12,781 bases of DNA from Acidobacteriota bacterium (GTDB lineage Bacteria > Acidobacteriota > Terriglobia > Bryobacterales > JACQDG01): the NCBI GenBank assembly GCA_016201185.1, contig JACQDG010000002.1:1-12781 (forward strand), read 5' to 3'. Every line of letters begins with the position of its first letter. Within the stretch, counting starts at the first letter, position 1. Under the pieces are notes generated by a model that worked only from the letters and a program-made list of their open reading frames with translations, made no database searches and was not told where the DNA came from. Shown in pieces: positions 6,257-12,781 of this stretch. A program made the translations under genes and the position numbers.

Positions 6257-9200
6257 AAGCTCCGGTAGTCGGCCAGAACCTGCGCCGGGCCTTCGAGGAA
6301 CGGACAAAGGCGGGTCTCGTCGATGACAAAATTCAGATAGTAGCCGTCGTACCAGGAGGCCCGCCCGAACGTGAGCGGCAGGGACGACTGCGGGGTGAAG
6401 CCGGGGAAGGCCGCCGCTACATCGAGGGCGCCGTTAACGTAAATGGCGCCCTGGCCCGTTGAGCCGTCGTAGGTTGTGGTAATGCAATACCAGCGCTGGA
6501 GCCCCAGGGCGGTGGTGGAAAGCAGCCAGGGCGCGCTCGAGGGGAGGCTCGCCACGGAAAAGAGTACACGGCCGCTGGCGGAAAGACCCACGTACCAGCC
6601 CTGGTAGTTGCCACCATAGTTGGCCGCGACTACGCCCCATCCGGCGGCGGTGGGGTAGCTGAGCAGCTTCACCCAGGCGCGGAAAGTGAAGCTTGCGGGG
6701 CTGAGGGCCGGGGAGGCGTCGGCCTCCACCCGGTCCGTCGTGCCGTTGAAAACCCGGGCATAGCCCACTACGCCCTGGAACGCCGCCGAACCGTAGCCGG
6801 CGGTGGCGCCGTTGTGGCCGTTTCCTGTGCCGTCCACCAGCTGGACGCCGGGTCCGGCGCCGGTTTCGTCCCACCGCCATTCAGCCGCCGGGCCGACTAT
6901 GGTGAGAGTAACCGCGATCACTTGCGGCGAATTCGTGGCGCCCGCGGCTGAGACGGTCACCGTGCCGTTGTGGATTCCCGGCGGCAGGCCGGCGCTCAGC
7001 ACCGTAACGGTCAAAATGGCGTTCCCTGTTCCCGAGGCCGGTGAAACGGTGAGCCACCCGCTGGAAGTCGCCGCCGCCGCCCAGTTCAGCATACCCAGAT
7101 CCAGATTAGCGATGGCCAGCGTTTGGGCCGGCGGATCCAGCCCGCCGAGCGGGGCCGAAAACTGCAGCGAAGCGGGCGATACGCCGAGCGCCGGGACCCC
7201 CGTGAGCAAGCGCCGCACGGCGACGTTGTCGATATACCAGCCCTCGGAAGTGTTGGCGTTGGCGTCCAGGGTGTCGAAGTAATACCGCACCAGGATGGTG
7301 CTGCCGCCGTAGCGCGAGACGTCGATCTTGTAACGATCAAAAGCCGGACCGTCGCTGTTGTGGGCGAGGGTGGTCAGCGTGTCCCAGGTGGAACCGCCGT
7401 CGCGGCTGATCTGGACCCAGCCGGAATCGTAGTTCAGGTAGGGATCGCAGCCGGCGGAGCTGAGGCTATAGCAATGGCCGAAGCCTTCGGTAAGAAAGAG
7501 CTGGTCCCATTCGAGCGTGGCTTTGGTCCCCGAGCCCAGGGTGATCGGCGGGGAGGTGAGGCTGCCGTTGGTGCGGGCGCCAGTCGAGTAGTTGCCGGTG
7601 GCCTCTCGGCAATACCACCAGGGGGTAGCGCCGCCGGCGGCGCGGCGCATGGTCTGGCGCCACAGTCCAGTGGCCGTCCAGCCGTTGGGACCGCTTTCCA
7701 TGTCGTCGAAGAACAGCGTGGCCCCAGCCTGGGGCACAGAGCCGCCGCAGGCGGCCGGCAGATCGAAGGCTTCGTAAACGCTCAGCGCCGTGTCGTGGCC
7801 CTGCCCGCCCTGGATGTGGTTCAAGGAAGCGGAAGCCCCAAACCCGCGCGCGGCGAATACCGACCAGACCTGGCACTGGTTCTCGCCTCCCGCCCCCATC
7901 GCCTGAGCCGCCTGGAGAATGGCGTTGCGCGCATCGAGCATGGAAGGCCGGCCCGGGGTCAGTTTCAGCGCCGTGGTCAGCAGTTGCTCGAAGACCGGCT
8001 GGCCCAGGGCCGAGCGCAGGTCCCAAAGCGCGGTGGCCCAGATTTCCCCGTCCCGGTGCACTTGCGGCAGGTCGATGATCAGCCCGAGCGGGCCGACGTT
8101 TCTGCGGTACAGAGTTCCGAAACGGCCAAAGGTGTAGGAGCTCTTGTCGTAGGCGACCGATCGGATGCCCGTGGCTGGCGTGGCGGAGAGGTAAGCGCCG
8201 AACACCGGATTGTTGGTGAAGGAGCAGGCGTAAACATCGCTCCAGCCCTCTCCCATGGCCCCGCTCTGCCACCGCGGCAGGACGTTTGTATTGCCCGGAC
8301 CGCCTACCAGCCGCAGGGTCAGGCCGTGGACGTATTCGTGGGTGATGATTTGGCCGTCGAAATCGGCGTCGCGGCGAAGGAAGCTGCCGTTTCTGGTAAA
8401 CAGCCCGATCTGCATGCGCGGGGAGGAGCCATCGGGCGGGGTGGCGAAGTTGGCATTGTTGAGGGTCTGGCCGTCCTGGGCGTCGGCCAGCAACGGATCG
8501 CCGCCGAAGCCGCCACGCCCGAAATTGCCAGCCTGGAAATTACCTGCCGCCTCGTCAAAGCCCAGGGTGTACAGCCAGTCGTGCAGGGCGTTGTTCCAAT
8601 AGAAAAGGTTCACCACGGCCGCGTTCTGGTCCGTTGTGGCGTCGCCGCTGAGCGCGTAACTGTTGGTAAAGGGGAACTCGAAATCGGCTTGGGAGTTCGA
8701 TGCCTTCCAGTCACACTGGTTGGCGCCGGAAGCATCCAGGCACGCCACCACGTTGTTGCCGGAGGTTTGCGTCCCGTTCACCCAGCAAAGATTCATCAGG
8801 CTCCCCGACTGGTAGGGGGCGGGGTAGATGGAGGGTGGGCAAGCCCCGGCCGAGGCAGGCCACCCCATGAAGCCCTCCAGGCTCGGCGGCCCCAGGTCCG
8901 GATTCGGCACGTCGGCCGCGCGGAAAACGCTGCCGCGGGGTTGCTGGTCCCGGTAAAGGTTATGGCTGAAGAGCAGCTCTCCGGTAGAGGCATCCACCAG
9001 GACGCAGTACCAGCGGGTCTCGTCGACGTCCAGAAAAAGCTCCCAGGCGAGCGCCGCGTCAGTCGAGCGGGGAAACCACACCAGGCGGGCCGAAACCGGC
9101 GAGCGGAAGCCGGCGCCGGCCAGCACGGTCGCGCGCTCGGTGCCCGATTCGGGGCGGAGCGTTTGTATCGGCGCGCTTTTGAGCGCTGGGTCGATTTGCG

Positions 9201-9678
9201 CCGCCGCGGCACGGACGGCTGCTGCCGGGTCCAGCGCAGCAGCAAGGCTCAAGCCCGCCTGGACCGGCCAGGCGGCGCCGGAATGCACGCGCAGCACGCT
9301 GCCTCCGCGAGTAATGTGCACCAGCAATTCACCGCCGAACACGGCGATGCCGGCATAGCGCTGATGAAAAACCAGGTGGGTGAGCCCTGCCGCCTCACTT
9401 TGGTAGCGGTGCTCGAGAGGAAGCGCAAAAACCGTGGTGCCGGCAATGCCCAGCAGATCCTTGTGCTGTTCGAGAAAGGCCCGCGCGATGGTTTCCGGGT
9501 CCCCGGTAGAGGGCGGTGATCCCGCGAACATCCTGGATGGAGCGGGCCTGTTGGAATCTACCCGGCTGTCGAAAAAGTTGTAGTCTGGCTGGCGGGGTTG
9601 GCTGTTCAGGGATTCGGTCAGAGCCAGAATGGCAACAAGAGCACGTGCACCCCTCAGAAACTTTTTCCGCGCGCGCAT
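6160..9678 (-). CDS. Secreted M36 (fungalysin) metallopeptidase with C-terminal beta domain, BACON-like domain and LamG module
   Basis: 1172 residues from ATG at 9678, chosen because it directly precedes a signal peptide (MRARKKFLRGARALVAILAL); longer in-frame starts reach into the gpmI gene. Order, numbered from this ATG: FTP-type propeptide (about 80-140), PepSY-like propeptide (about 150-240), then the M36 catalytic domain. Zinc motif HEYVHG gives His447, Glu448 and His451, and GEGWSD gives the third ligand Glu477, 30 residues after the first His as in fungalysin. A beta-sandwich domain opening FFDDMESGPNGW and ending SEGWYIDNVAVRR (about 655-822) resembles those of immune-inhibitor-type proteases. 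A BACON-like domain (828-929) and LamG module 1 (930-1142) follow, then 30 out-of-frame residues to TGA. The protease should be complete and active; the missing part is the rest of the LamG array. It likely degrades external protein. No good Shine-Dalgarno sequence is seen. It diverges from gpmI across 62 bases. Confidence 0.88.
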   Translation of the reverse strand: MRARKKFLRGARALVAILALTESLNSQPRQPDYNFFDSRVDSNRPAPSRMFAGSPPSTGDPETIARAFLEQHKDLLGIAGTTVFALPLEHRYQSEAAGLTHLVFHQRYAGIAVFGGELLVHITRGGSVLRVHSGAAWPVQAGLSLAAALDPAAAVRAAAAQIDPALKSAPIQTLRPESGTERATVLAGAGFRSPVSARLVWFPRSTDAALAWELFLDVDETRWYCVLVDASTGELLFSHNLYRDQQPRGSVFRAADVPNPDLGPPSLEGFMGWPASAGACPPSIYPAPYQSGSLMNLCWVNGTQTSGNNVVACLDASGANQCDWKASNSQADFEFPFTNSYALSGDATTDQNAAVVNLFYWNNALHDWLYTLGFDEAAGNFQAGNFGRGGFGGDPLLADAQDGQTLNNANFATPPDGSSPRMQIGLFTRNGSFLRRDADFDGQIITHEYVHGLTLRLVGGPGNTNVLPRWQSGAMGEGWSDVYACSFTNNPVFGAYLSATPATGIRSVAYDKSSYTFGRFGTLYRRNVGPLGLIIDLPQVHRDGEIWATALWDLRSALGQPVFEQLLTTALKLTPGRPSMLDARNAILQAAQAMGAGGENQCQVWSVFAARGFGASASLNHIQGGQGHDTALSVYEAFDLPAACGGSVPQAGATLFFDDMESGPNGWTATGLWRQTMRRAAGGATPWWYCREATGNYSTGARTNGSLTSPPITLGSGTKATLEWDQLFLTEGFGHCYSLSSAGCDPYLNYDSGWVQISRDGGSTWDTLTTLAHNSDGPAFDRYKIDVSRYGGSTILVRYYFDTLDANANTSEGWYIDNVAVRRLLTGVPALGVSPASLQFSAPLGGLDPPAQTLAIANLDLGMLNWAAAATSSGWLTVSPASGTGNAILTVTVLSAGLPPGIHNGTVTVSAAGATNSPQVIAVTLTIVGPAAEWRWDETGAGPGVQLVDGTGNGHNGATAGYGSAAFQGVVGYARVFNGTTDRVEADASPALSPASFTFRAWVKLLSYPTAAGWGVVAANYGGNYQGWYVGLSASGRVLFSVASLPSSAPWLLSTTALGLQRWYCITTTYDGSTGQGAIYVNGALDVAAAFPGFTPQSSLPLTFGRASWYDGYYLNFVIDETRLCPFLEGPAQVLADYRSFPVPPPPPGAWRSPITAATTRGGISGGTRAAG
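6253..6891 (-). repeat. LamG module 1 (complete)
   Basis: The module runs from AEWRWDETGAG to DYRSFP, about 213 residues. Shared landmarks with the later copies are GNGHNGAT, FNGTTD, RAWVKLLSYP, YGGNYQGWY, SGRVLFSVASLP, TTYDGSTGQG, RASWYDGYY and DETR. DNA identity to the other copies is high enough that tracts of about 20 bases are shared, for example the segment coding for AWVKLL near 6662 and near 5620. Confidence 0.8.
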
Positions 9679-9728
9679 GTCAGAGACAGCGGCCAGCAGG
9701 CCTCTGTAGTTTGATCGGCGGGATACGC

Positions 9729-9734
9729 TATAAC
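9729..9734 (+). promoter_or_regulatory. -10-like element directly before gpmI
   Basis: TATAAC (5 of 6 to TATAAT) ends six bases before the GTG at 9741, so transcription would begin at the start codon. No convincing -35 lies 16-18 bases upstream; TTGATC at 9711-9716 is only 12 bases away. The spacing to the start codon is the same as for the barrel gene promoter. Confidence 0.4.
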
Positions 9735-9740
9735 CATAGA

Positions 9741-11288
9741 GTGAAACGACCCAGACCGCTGGTTCTGACGATTCTCGATGGGTGGGGATTTTCACCCCGG
9801 ACCGAAGGCAACGCCATCGCCCAGGCGCGCAAGGCCACCTACGATCTGCTGCTCAGCCGCTATCCCAACACCTTGATCCATACCTCCGGACCATACGTAG
9901 GTCTGCCGGAGGGCCAGATGGGCAACAGCGAGGTGGGCCACCTGAACATCGGCGCGGGGCGCATCCTGTTAATGGACGTGACGCGGATCGACCAGATGAT
10001 CGAGTCGGGCGAGTTTTTCCGCCACCCGGTTCTGCTGGGGGCGATGCAGTACGCCGCCTCGCATCGGCTGCACCTGTTGGGGCTGTCGAGCCAGGGTGGT
10101 GTGCATTCCCACCTCACCCACCTCTTTGCTCTGCTCCGGATGGCCAAGGCCGAGGGCGTAAAGGACGCCTTCGTCCACGCTTTCCTCGACGGCCGGGACA
10201 CGCCGCCGGAAAGCGGCGTGGATTTTATCGCCGAGCTCGAGCAGCAGACGCGCTTGATCGGCGTGGGCCGCATCGCGACGCTGAGCGGCCGCTATTATGC
10301 TATGGACCGCGACAAACGGTGGGAGCGCATCGAGCGGGCCTTCCGCGCCATGGTAGTGGGCGAGGGGCGGCGCGCTCCCGACCCCCGCCAGGCGATCCGC
10401 GATTCCTACCAGCGCGGCGTGACGGACGAGTTCCTGGAGCCGGTAGTCATCACCGACCAGCGCGGCGATCCGGTGGGGACAATCCGCAACCAGGACGCCG
10501 TGATCTTCTTCAATTTCCGCGCGGACCGCGCGCGCCAGATGACTCTAGCCTTGACTGACCCGGCGCTGGCTCGGCCGCCGCGTTCGATAGCCCCGCGCGA
10601 TCTGCACTTCGTCACCATGACGCAATACGACAAGACATTCACCGTTCCTTACGTGCTGGAGCCGGTGCACCCGACGAACATCCTGGCCAACGTGATGGCG
10701 GCGCTGGGATGGAAGAACCTGCGCGTGGCGGAAACGGAGAAATACGCCCACGTGACATATTTTTTCAACGGCGGCCGCGAAAAGCCCTACCCTGGCGAGG
10801 AGCGCGAGCTGGTGCCTTCGCCCAAGGTGGCCACTTACGACCTGAAACCCGAGATGAGCGCCGAGGGCGTTGCCGAAGTGGTCACCCGCGCCATCGCCTC
10901 CGACAGCTTTGACTGCATCGTGATGAACTTCGCGAACGCCGACATGGTGGGGCATTCCGGCAAGCTCGAGCCGACGGTGCGCGCCATCGAGGCCGTGGAC
11001 GCCTGCCTGGAGCGAATCTATCGGGCGATCCGGCAAAAAGGCGGAGCCTGGATCATCTCTGCCGACCACGGCAACGCCGAGACGATGATCGATCCGGTGA
11101 CCGGCAATCCGCACACCTACCACACCACCAACCCGGTGCCGTTCATCCTGGTGAATGCGGCCCGGGGCCTGCGGTCGGGCGGCGCTTTGCAGGATATCGC
11201 CCCCACGATGCTCGGCATCCTGGGCATTGAGCAGCCCACAGAAATGACCGGCCAAGACCTGCGGCTCAGCTATTTCAAGGGAAAGTAA
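9741..11288 (+). CDS. gpmI: 2,3-bisphosphoglycerate-independent phosphoglycerate mutase
   Basis: 515 residues from GTG at 9741, the usual length for this enzyme. It interconverts 3- and 2-phosphoglycerate in glycolysis and gluconeogenesis in the cytoplasm, using two manganese ions and a phosphoserine intermediate. Visible active-site parts: Asp13 in ILDGWG, nucleophile Ser63 in GQMGNSEVGH, HAFLDGRDTPP, SGRYYAMDRDKRW, FRADRARQ, the NADMVGHSG pair (Asp401, His405), ADHGNAE (Asp442, His443) and HTYHTTNP near 458-461. All expected residues are present. The start was chosen because the protein then begins KRPRPLVLTILDGWG as the family does; the frame is open another 75 codons upstream, but that part is antisense to the protease gene and has no family likeness. 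No Shine-Dalgarno sequence precedes the GTG, which fits a leaderless message. The 3' end overlaps the thioesterase gene by 19 bases. Confidence 0.96.
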   Translation: MKRPRPLVLTILDGWGFSPRTEGNAIAQARKATYDLLLSRYPNTLIHTSGPYVGLPEGQMGNSEVGHLNIGAGRILLMDVTRIDQMIESGEFFRHPVLLGAMQYAASHRLHLLGLSSQGGVHSHLTHLFALLRMAKAEGVKDAFVHAFLDGRDTPPESGVDFIAELEQQTRLIGVGRIATLSGRYYAMDRDKRWERIERAFRAMVVGEGRRAPDPRQAIRDSYQRGVTDEFLEPVVITDQRGDPVGTIRNQDAVIFFNFRADRARQMTLALTDPALARPPRSIAPRDLHFVTMTQYDKTFTVPYVLEPVHPTNILANVMAALGWKNLRVAETEKYAHVTYFFNGGREKPYPGEERELVPSPKVATYDLKPEMSAEGVAEVVTRAIASDSFDCIVMNFANADMVGHSGKLEPTVRAIEAVDACLERIYRAIRQKGGAWIISADHGNAETMIDPVTGNPHTYHTTNPVPFILVNAARGLRSGGALQDIAPTMLGILGIEQPTEMTGQDLRLSYFKGK

Positions 11289-11674
11289 GCGCGGTATTTT
11301 TCAGGCAGCCGCCTCGGCCTGCGATTCGCGCCGCAAATGATGTGTTTGGTCGAGCCCGTGGCGAGCAGTTGCCCGGTGGCGGCGTTACGCATGCAGTAGC
11401 CGAAGCGGATCGACCGGCCGCGCGATTCGAGCACCCGGGTTTCGATGATCACCTCGTCGTCAAAGAAGGCGGGGGCAGTGTAGCGGCACTCGGCTTCCAC
11501 CACGACCAGGAACGCCCCGTCCTCGCGCTCCATGTCGCGGTAATTGAAGCCCTGCGCCTTGCAGTACTCGACGCGTCCCACTTCCATCCACACCAGGTAG
11601 TTCGAGTAGTAGACCACGCCCATCTGGTCGGTTTCGGCATAGCGCACGCGAACCTGTGTTTCCACCGGATGCAT
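11270..11674 (-). CDS. Acyl-CoA thioesterase, YbgC/4HBT hot-dog family
   Basis: 134 residues from ATG at 11674, normal for the family. The N-terminal motif RYAETDQMGVVYYSNYLVWME contains the catalytic Asp16 and the MGVVYY loop typical of YbgC and 4-hydroxybenzoyl-CoA thioesterases. Later strands (VVVEAECRYTAPAFFDDEVIIETRV and SIRFGYCMRN) complete the hot-dog fold. It should hydrolyse short-chain or aromatic acyl-CoA; the true substrate cannot be told. Members encoded beside tol-pal genes have an envelope link, but no tol genes are here. The stop codon lies inside the end of gpmI on the other strand (19-base overlap). No Shine-Dalgarno sequence is seen. Confidence 0.92.
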   Translation of the reverse strand: MHPVETQVRVRYAETDQMGVVYYSNYLVWMEVGRVEYCKAQGFNYRDMEREDGAFLVVVEAECRYTAPAFFDDEVIIETRVLESRGRSIRFGYCMRNAATGQLLATGSTKHIICGANRRPRRLPEKYRAYFPLK

Positions 11675-11683
11675 GATCCATAG

Positions 11684-11712
11684 AGGTTAACGCGGCGGTG
11701 GACCTTTCACAA
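11684..11712 (-). promoter_or_regulatory. Possible promoter of the thioesterase gene
   Basis: On the minus strand, TTGTGA (11712-11707), a 17-base spacer and TAACCT (11689-11684), nine bases before the ATG at 11674. It would give a leader of only two or three bases. The -10 matches just 3 of 6 positions, so this is weak. Confidence 0.35.
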
Positions 11713-11736
11713 GAGAATCGTGCTCAATTACAAGTT

Positions 11737-11985
11737 CTATCGGGATTCGAAGCCGACCTTCTGACGGATCGCTTCCGGCAGGGCTTCGAGTGTTTGCTGG
11801 TGGTGCAAGAGGATAGTCTTGATCTCCGCCAATTCCGCCTCAATGCGGGCAGAGCGCTCATCCATTTTGGCGAACCGATCATCCATTCTGCCCAACTGCC
11901 CAATGAACAAAGCCTGATTGTGGATGAGGTTTGCCAACGCCTCTTCCAGGCGGCCGTTTGTCGTAGCCGCGCGCTTCCTAGCCAT
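11737..11985 (-). CDS. Small coiled-coil protein of unknown function
   Basis: 82 residues from ATG at 11985. It begins with a basic patch (MARKRAATTNGR), then an almost unbroken amphipathic helix with heptad-like spacing (LGRMDDRFAKMDERSARIEAELAEIK) and a second helix (LLHHQQTLEALPEAIRQK). There is no signal peptide, membrane segment or enzyme motif. Its make-up suggests a cytoplasmic oligomer or a helical adaptor; I do not recognise the family. A weak purine run (AGTGAG) lies seven or so bases before the start. It stands alone between the thioesterase (62 bases on) and the probable VWFA-related gene (119 bases back), all on one strand. The coding call rests on its biased, non-random sequence and its fit in the gap. 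Confidence 0.65.
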   Translation of the reverse strand: MARKRAATTNGRLEEALANLIHNQALFIGQLGRMDDRFAKMDERSARIEAELAEIKTILLHHQQTLEALPEAIRQKVGFESR

Positions 11986-12104
11986 ACATTCTCACTTTGA
12001 GCCTAGCACAACCTGACGCACGGTCGGGTTTCGATACTTCGGCACGAACGGGGAGCTAGGGAACGCGAACTCGGCGCCTAGGTTTGGCGTGCGCCGCTGC
12101 GCGC

Positions 12105-12781
12105 TCAAGGCAGAAGCACTAGCCGGGCGCGGGGAAACGAGAATTTCTTGCCCACTTCGTCCACCACGTTCACCTGGCAGGTATAGGGGCCGGGGCCGAG
12201 CGGCGAGAGGGGAATCTGAAACTGGAACGGGAAGGCGCGCTGGCGGGACGCGGCCGCCTGCGTTACCTGGACGGGCGTGGACTCGAAGGCTTTCGTGCGG
12301 CCGCGGAAAAAGCTGAGGCTCGCCGCCAGGCTGGGCGCCTTCTGTGCGGGATCGAGAGCGGGGTCGTACACCTCGAAGTAGACATACAGGTTCTGGTCCT
12401 TGCGAAAAACCCGCGTGATGCTGGGAACGAACTTTTGGCCGTCGTGCACCAGGGGGTGGGAGGCCAGCAGTTGCTTCTTGCTCTCCGCCGCCCCCACCGC
12501 CGCCTCCAGAGGCTCGCGCTGGCTGCTCCACACCACCGAGCTGAGGCGCAGCGACCTGGTATCGCGAGAAAGGTCCGGGACGTCGAACGTTGTCTCGAAG
12601 GTTCCCATCTTGCCCGTGCGGTTTTCGCGGGCCAGGAACTTGAGCTGGTAGCGGCCGGGAGGCAGGGTGAAGCCGGTGTCGTATTGAAAATGGCGGCGGC
12701 CGAGTTGCGCGGCGTTAGCCTCACCGAGCTTCACCCGGATCGTGTCGCGGACGTTGGCCACCTGCTTCCCTTTGGCGTCGC
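12105..12781 (-). CDS. C-terminal part of a probable VWFA-related Acidobacterial protein (5' end beyond the window)
   Basis: About 225 residues are visible, ending at the TGA at 12105; the frame is open to the right edge, so the gene continues outside. The visible part is all beta-rich: QLGRRHFQYDTGFTLPPGRYQLKFL, ENRTGKMGTFETTFDVPDLS and SSVVWSSQREPL, then LYVYFEVYDPA and PGPYTCQVNVVDEVGKKFSFPRA. The block of LPPG.Y.LKFL, TGKMGTFET and LSSVV.SSQR matches my memory of the region following the VWFA domain in secreted VWFA-related proteins of Acidobacteriota (TIGR03436 type). The VWFA domain itself is not in view, so the name depends on that resemblance. Such proteins are exported; the role is unknown. 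The GTG at 12761 is an internal codon, not the start. Confidence 0.7.
   Translation of the reverse strand, partial: DAKGKQVANVRDTIRVKLGEANAAQLGRRHFQYDTGFTLPPGRYQLKFLARENRTGKMGTFETTFDVPDLSRDTRSLRLSSVVWSSQREPLEAAVGAAESKKQLLASHPLVHDGQKFVPSITRVFRKDQNLYVYFEVYDPALDPAQKAPSLAASLSFFRGRTKAFESTPVQVTQAAASRQRAFPFQFQIPLSPLGPGPYTCQVNVVDEVGKKFSFPRARLVLLP

Noticed and set aside
6257..6307. ATG at 6307 as the start of an independent LamG gene
   Set aside because: It lies out of frame inside the end of LamG module 1, and the first 17 residues are a shadow of that module. The product would begin in the middle of a fold.
7123..9519. Open plus-strand frame of 798 codons opposite the protease gene
   Set aside because: It is antisense to a gene with intact catalytic motifs; its translation is Gly/Arg/Val-rich with no domain likeness. 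Long antisense frames are expected in GC-rich coding DNA.
9516..9740. Upstream extension of gpmI by 75 codons
   Set aside because: This part is antisense to the protease signal-peptide region and unlike any phosphoglycerate mutase N-terminus; the GTG at 9741 gives the family's normal start and length.
9679..9795. Longer start of the protease at 9795
   Set aside because: It would run into gpmI and place 39 non-hydrophobic-leading residues before an obvious signal peptide beginning at the ATG at 9678.
12001..12104. GC-rich partial inverted repeats between the probable VWFA-related gene and the small coiled-coil gene
   Set aside because: The complementary segments are short and interrupted and no T-run follows on either strand; not enough for a terminator or a structured RNA call.
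11992..12531. Minus-strand frame of 179 codons at the probable VWFA-related gene
   Set aside because: It overlaps the 12105-12781 coding frame in another phase and is Gly/Arg/Pro-rich shadow sequence.

Overview
The window looks like a chromosomal piece of a GC-rich Acidobacteriota genome, possibly the Solibacter/Bryobacter side. This rests on gene style: a TonB-family protein with a long Ala/Pro/Gly spacer, a large secreted M36 protease with BACON-like and LamG modules, the C-terminal part of what looks like a VWFA-related Acidobacterial protein, and a secreted hypothetical protein next to an Omp85-type barrel. No RNA gene, CRISPR array, insertion sequence, phage gene or plasmid function was recognised. 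The taxonomic call is inference.

Layout. (1) Positions 1-1813, minus strand: an Omp85-superfamily outer-membrane barrel gene (472-1813), broken by two one-base losses in G/C runs, overlaps by ATGA the start of a secreted hypothetical gene that runs off the left edge (1-475). A good promoter-like pair sits directly before the barrel gene. (2) 1814-2156: divergent intergenic region. (3) 2157-3854, plus strand: an energy-transducer TonB-family protein with an extra N-terminal membrane segment. (4) 3878-5140, minus: an MFS proton symporter, convergent with the TonB gene. (5) 5204-9678, minus: an M36 (fungalysin) metallopeptidase followed by a BACON-like domain and LamG-like modules. The reading frame breaks inside the LamG array at about 6256, where roughly half a module seems to be missing, leaving a complete protease ending at 6160 and an orphan LamG tail to 5204. 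(6) 9741-11288, plus: gpmI, the cofactor-independent phosphoglycerate mutase, divergent from the protease and convergently overlapping (19 bp) an acyl-CoA thioesterase gene (11270-11674, minus). (7) 11737-11985, minus: a small coiled-coil protein of unknown function. (8) 12105-12781, minus: the C-terminal part of a probable VWFA-related protein, cut by the right edge.

How they fit: most products are envelope or secreted proteins (barrel, TonB transducer, permease, protease, secreted hypothetical, probable VWFA-related protein), with one glycolytic enzyme and one thioesterase between them. There is no single clear pathway. Three frame disruptions in under 13 kb, two of them one-base losses in homopolymers, make assembly or sequencing error a serious explanation. 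Several start codons have no Shine-Dalgarno sequence but have a -10-like hexamer just upstream, suggesting leaderless or very short-leader transcripts.
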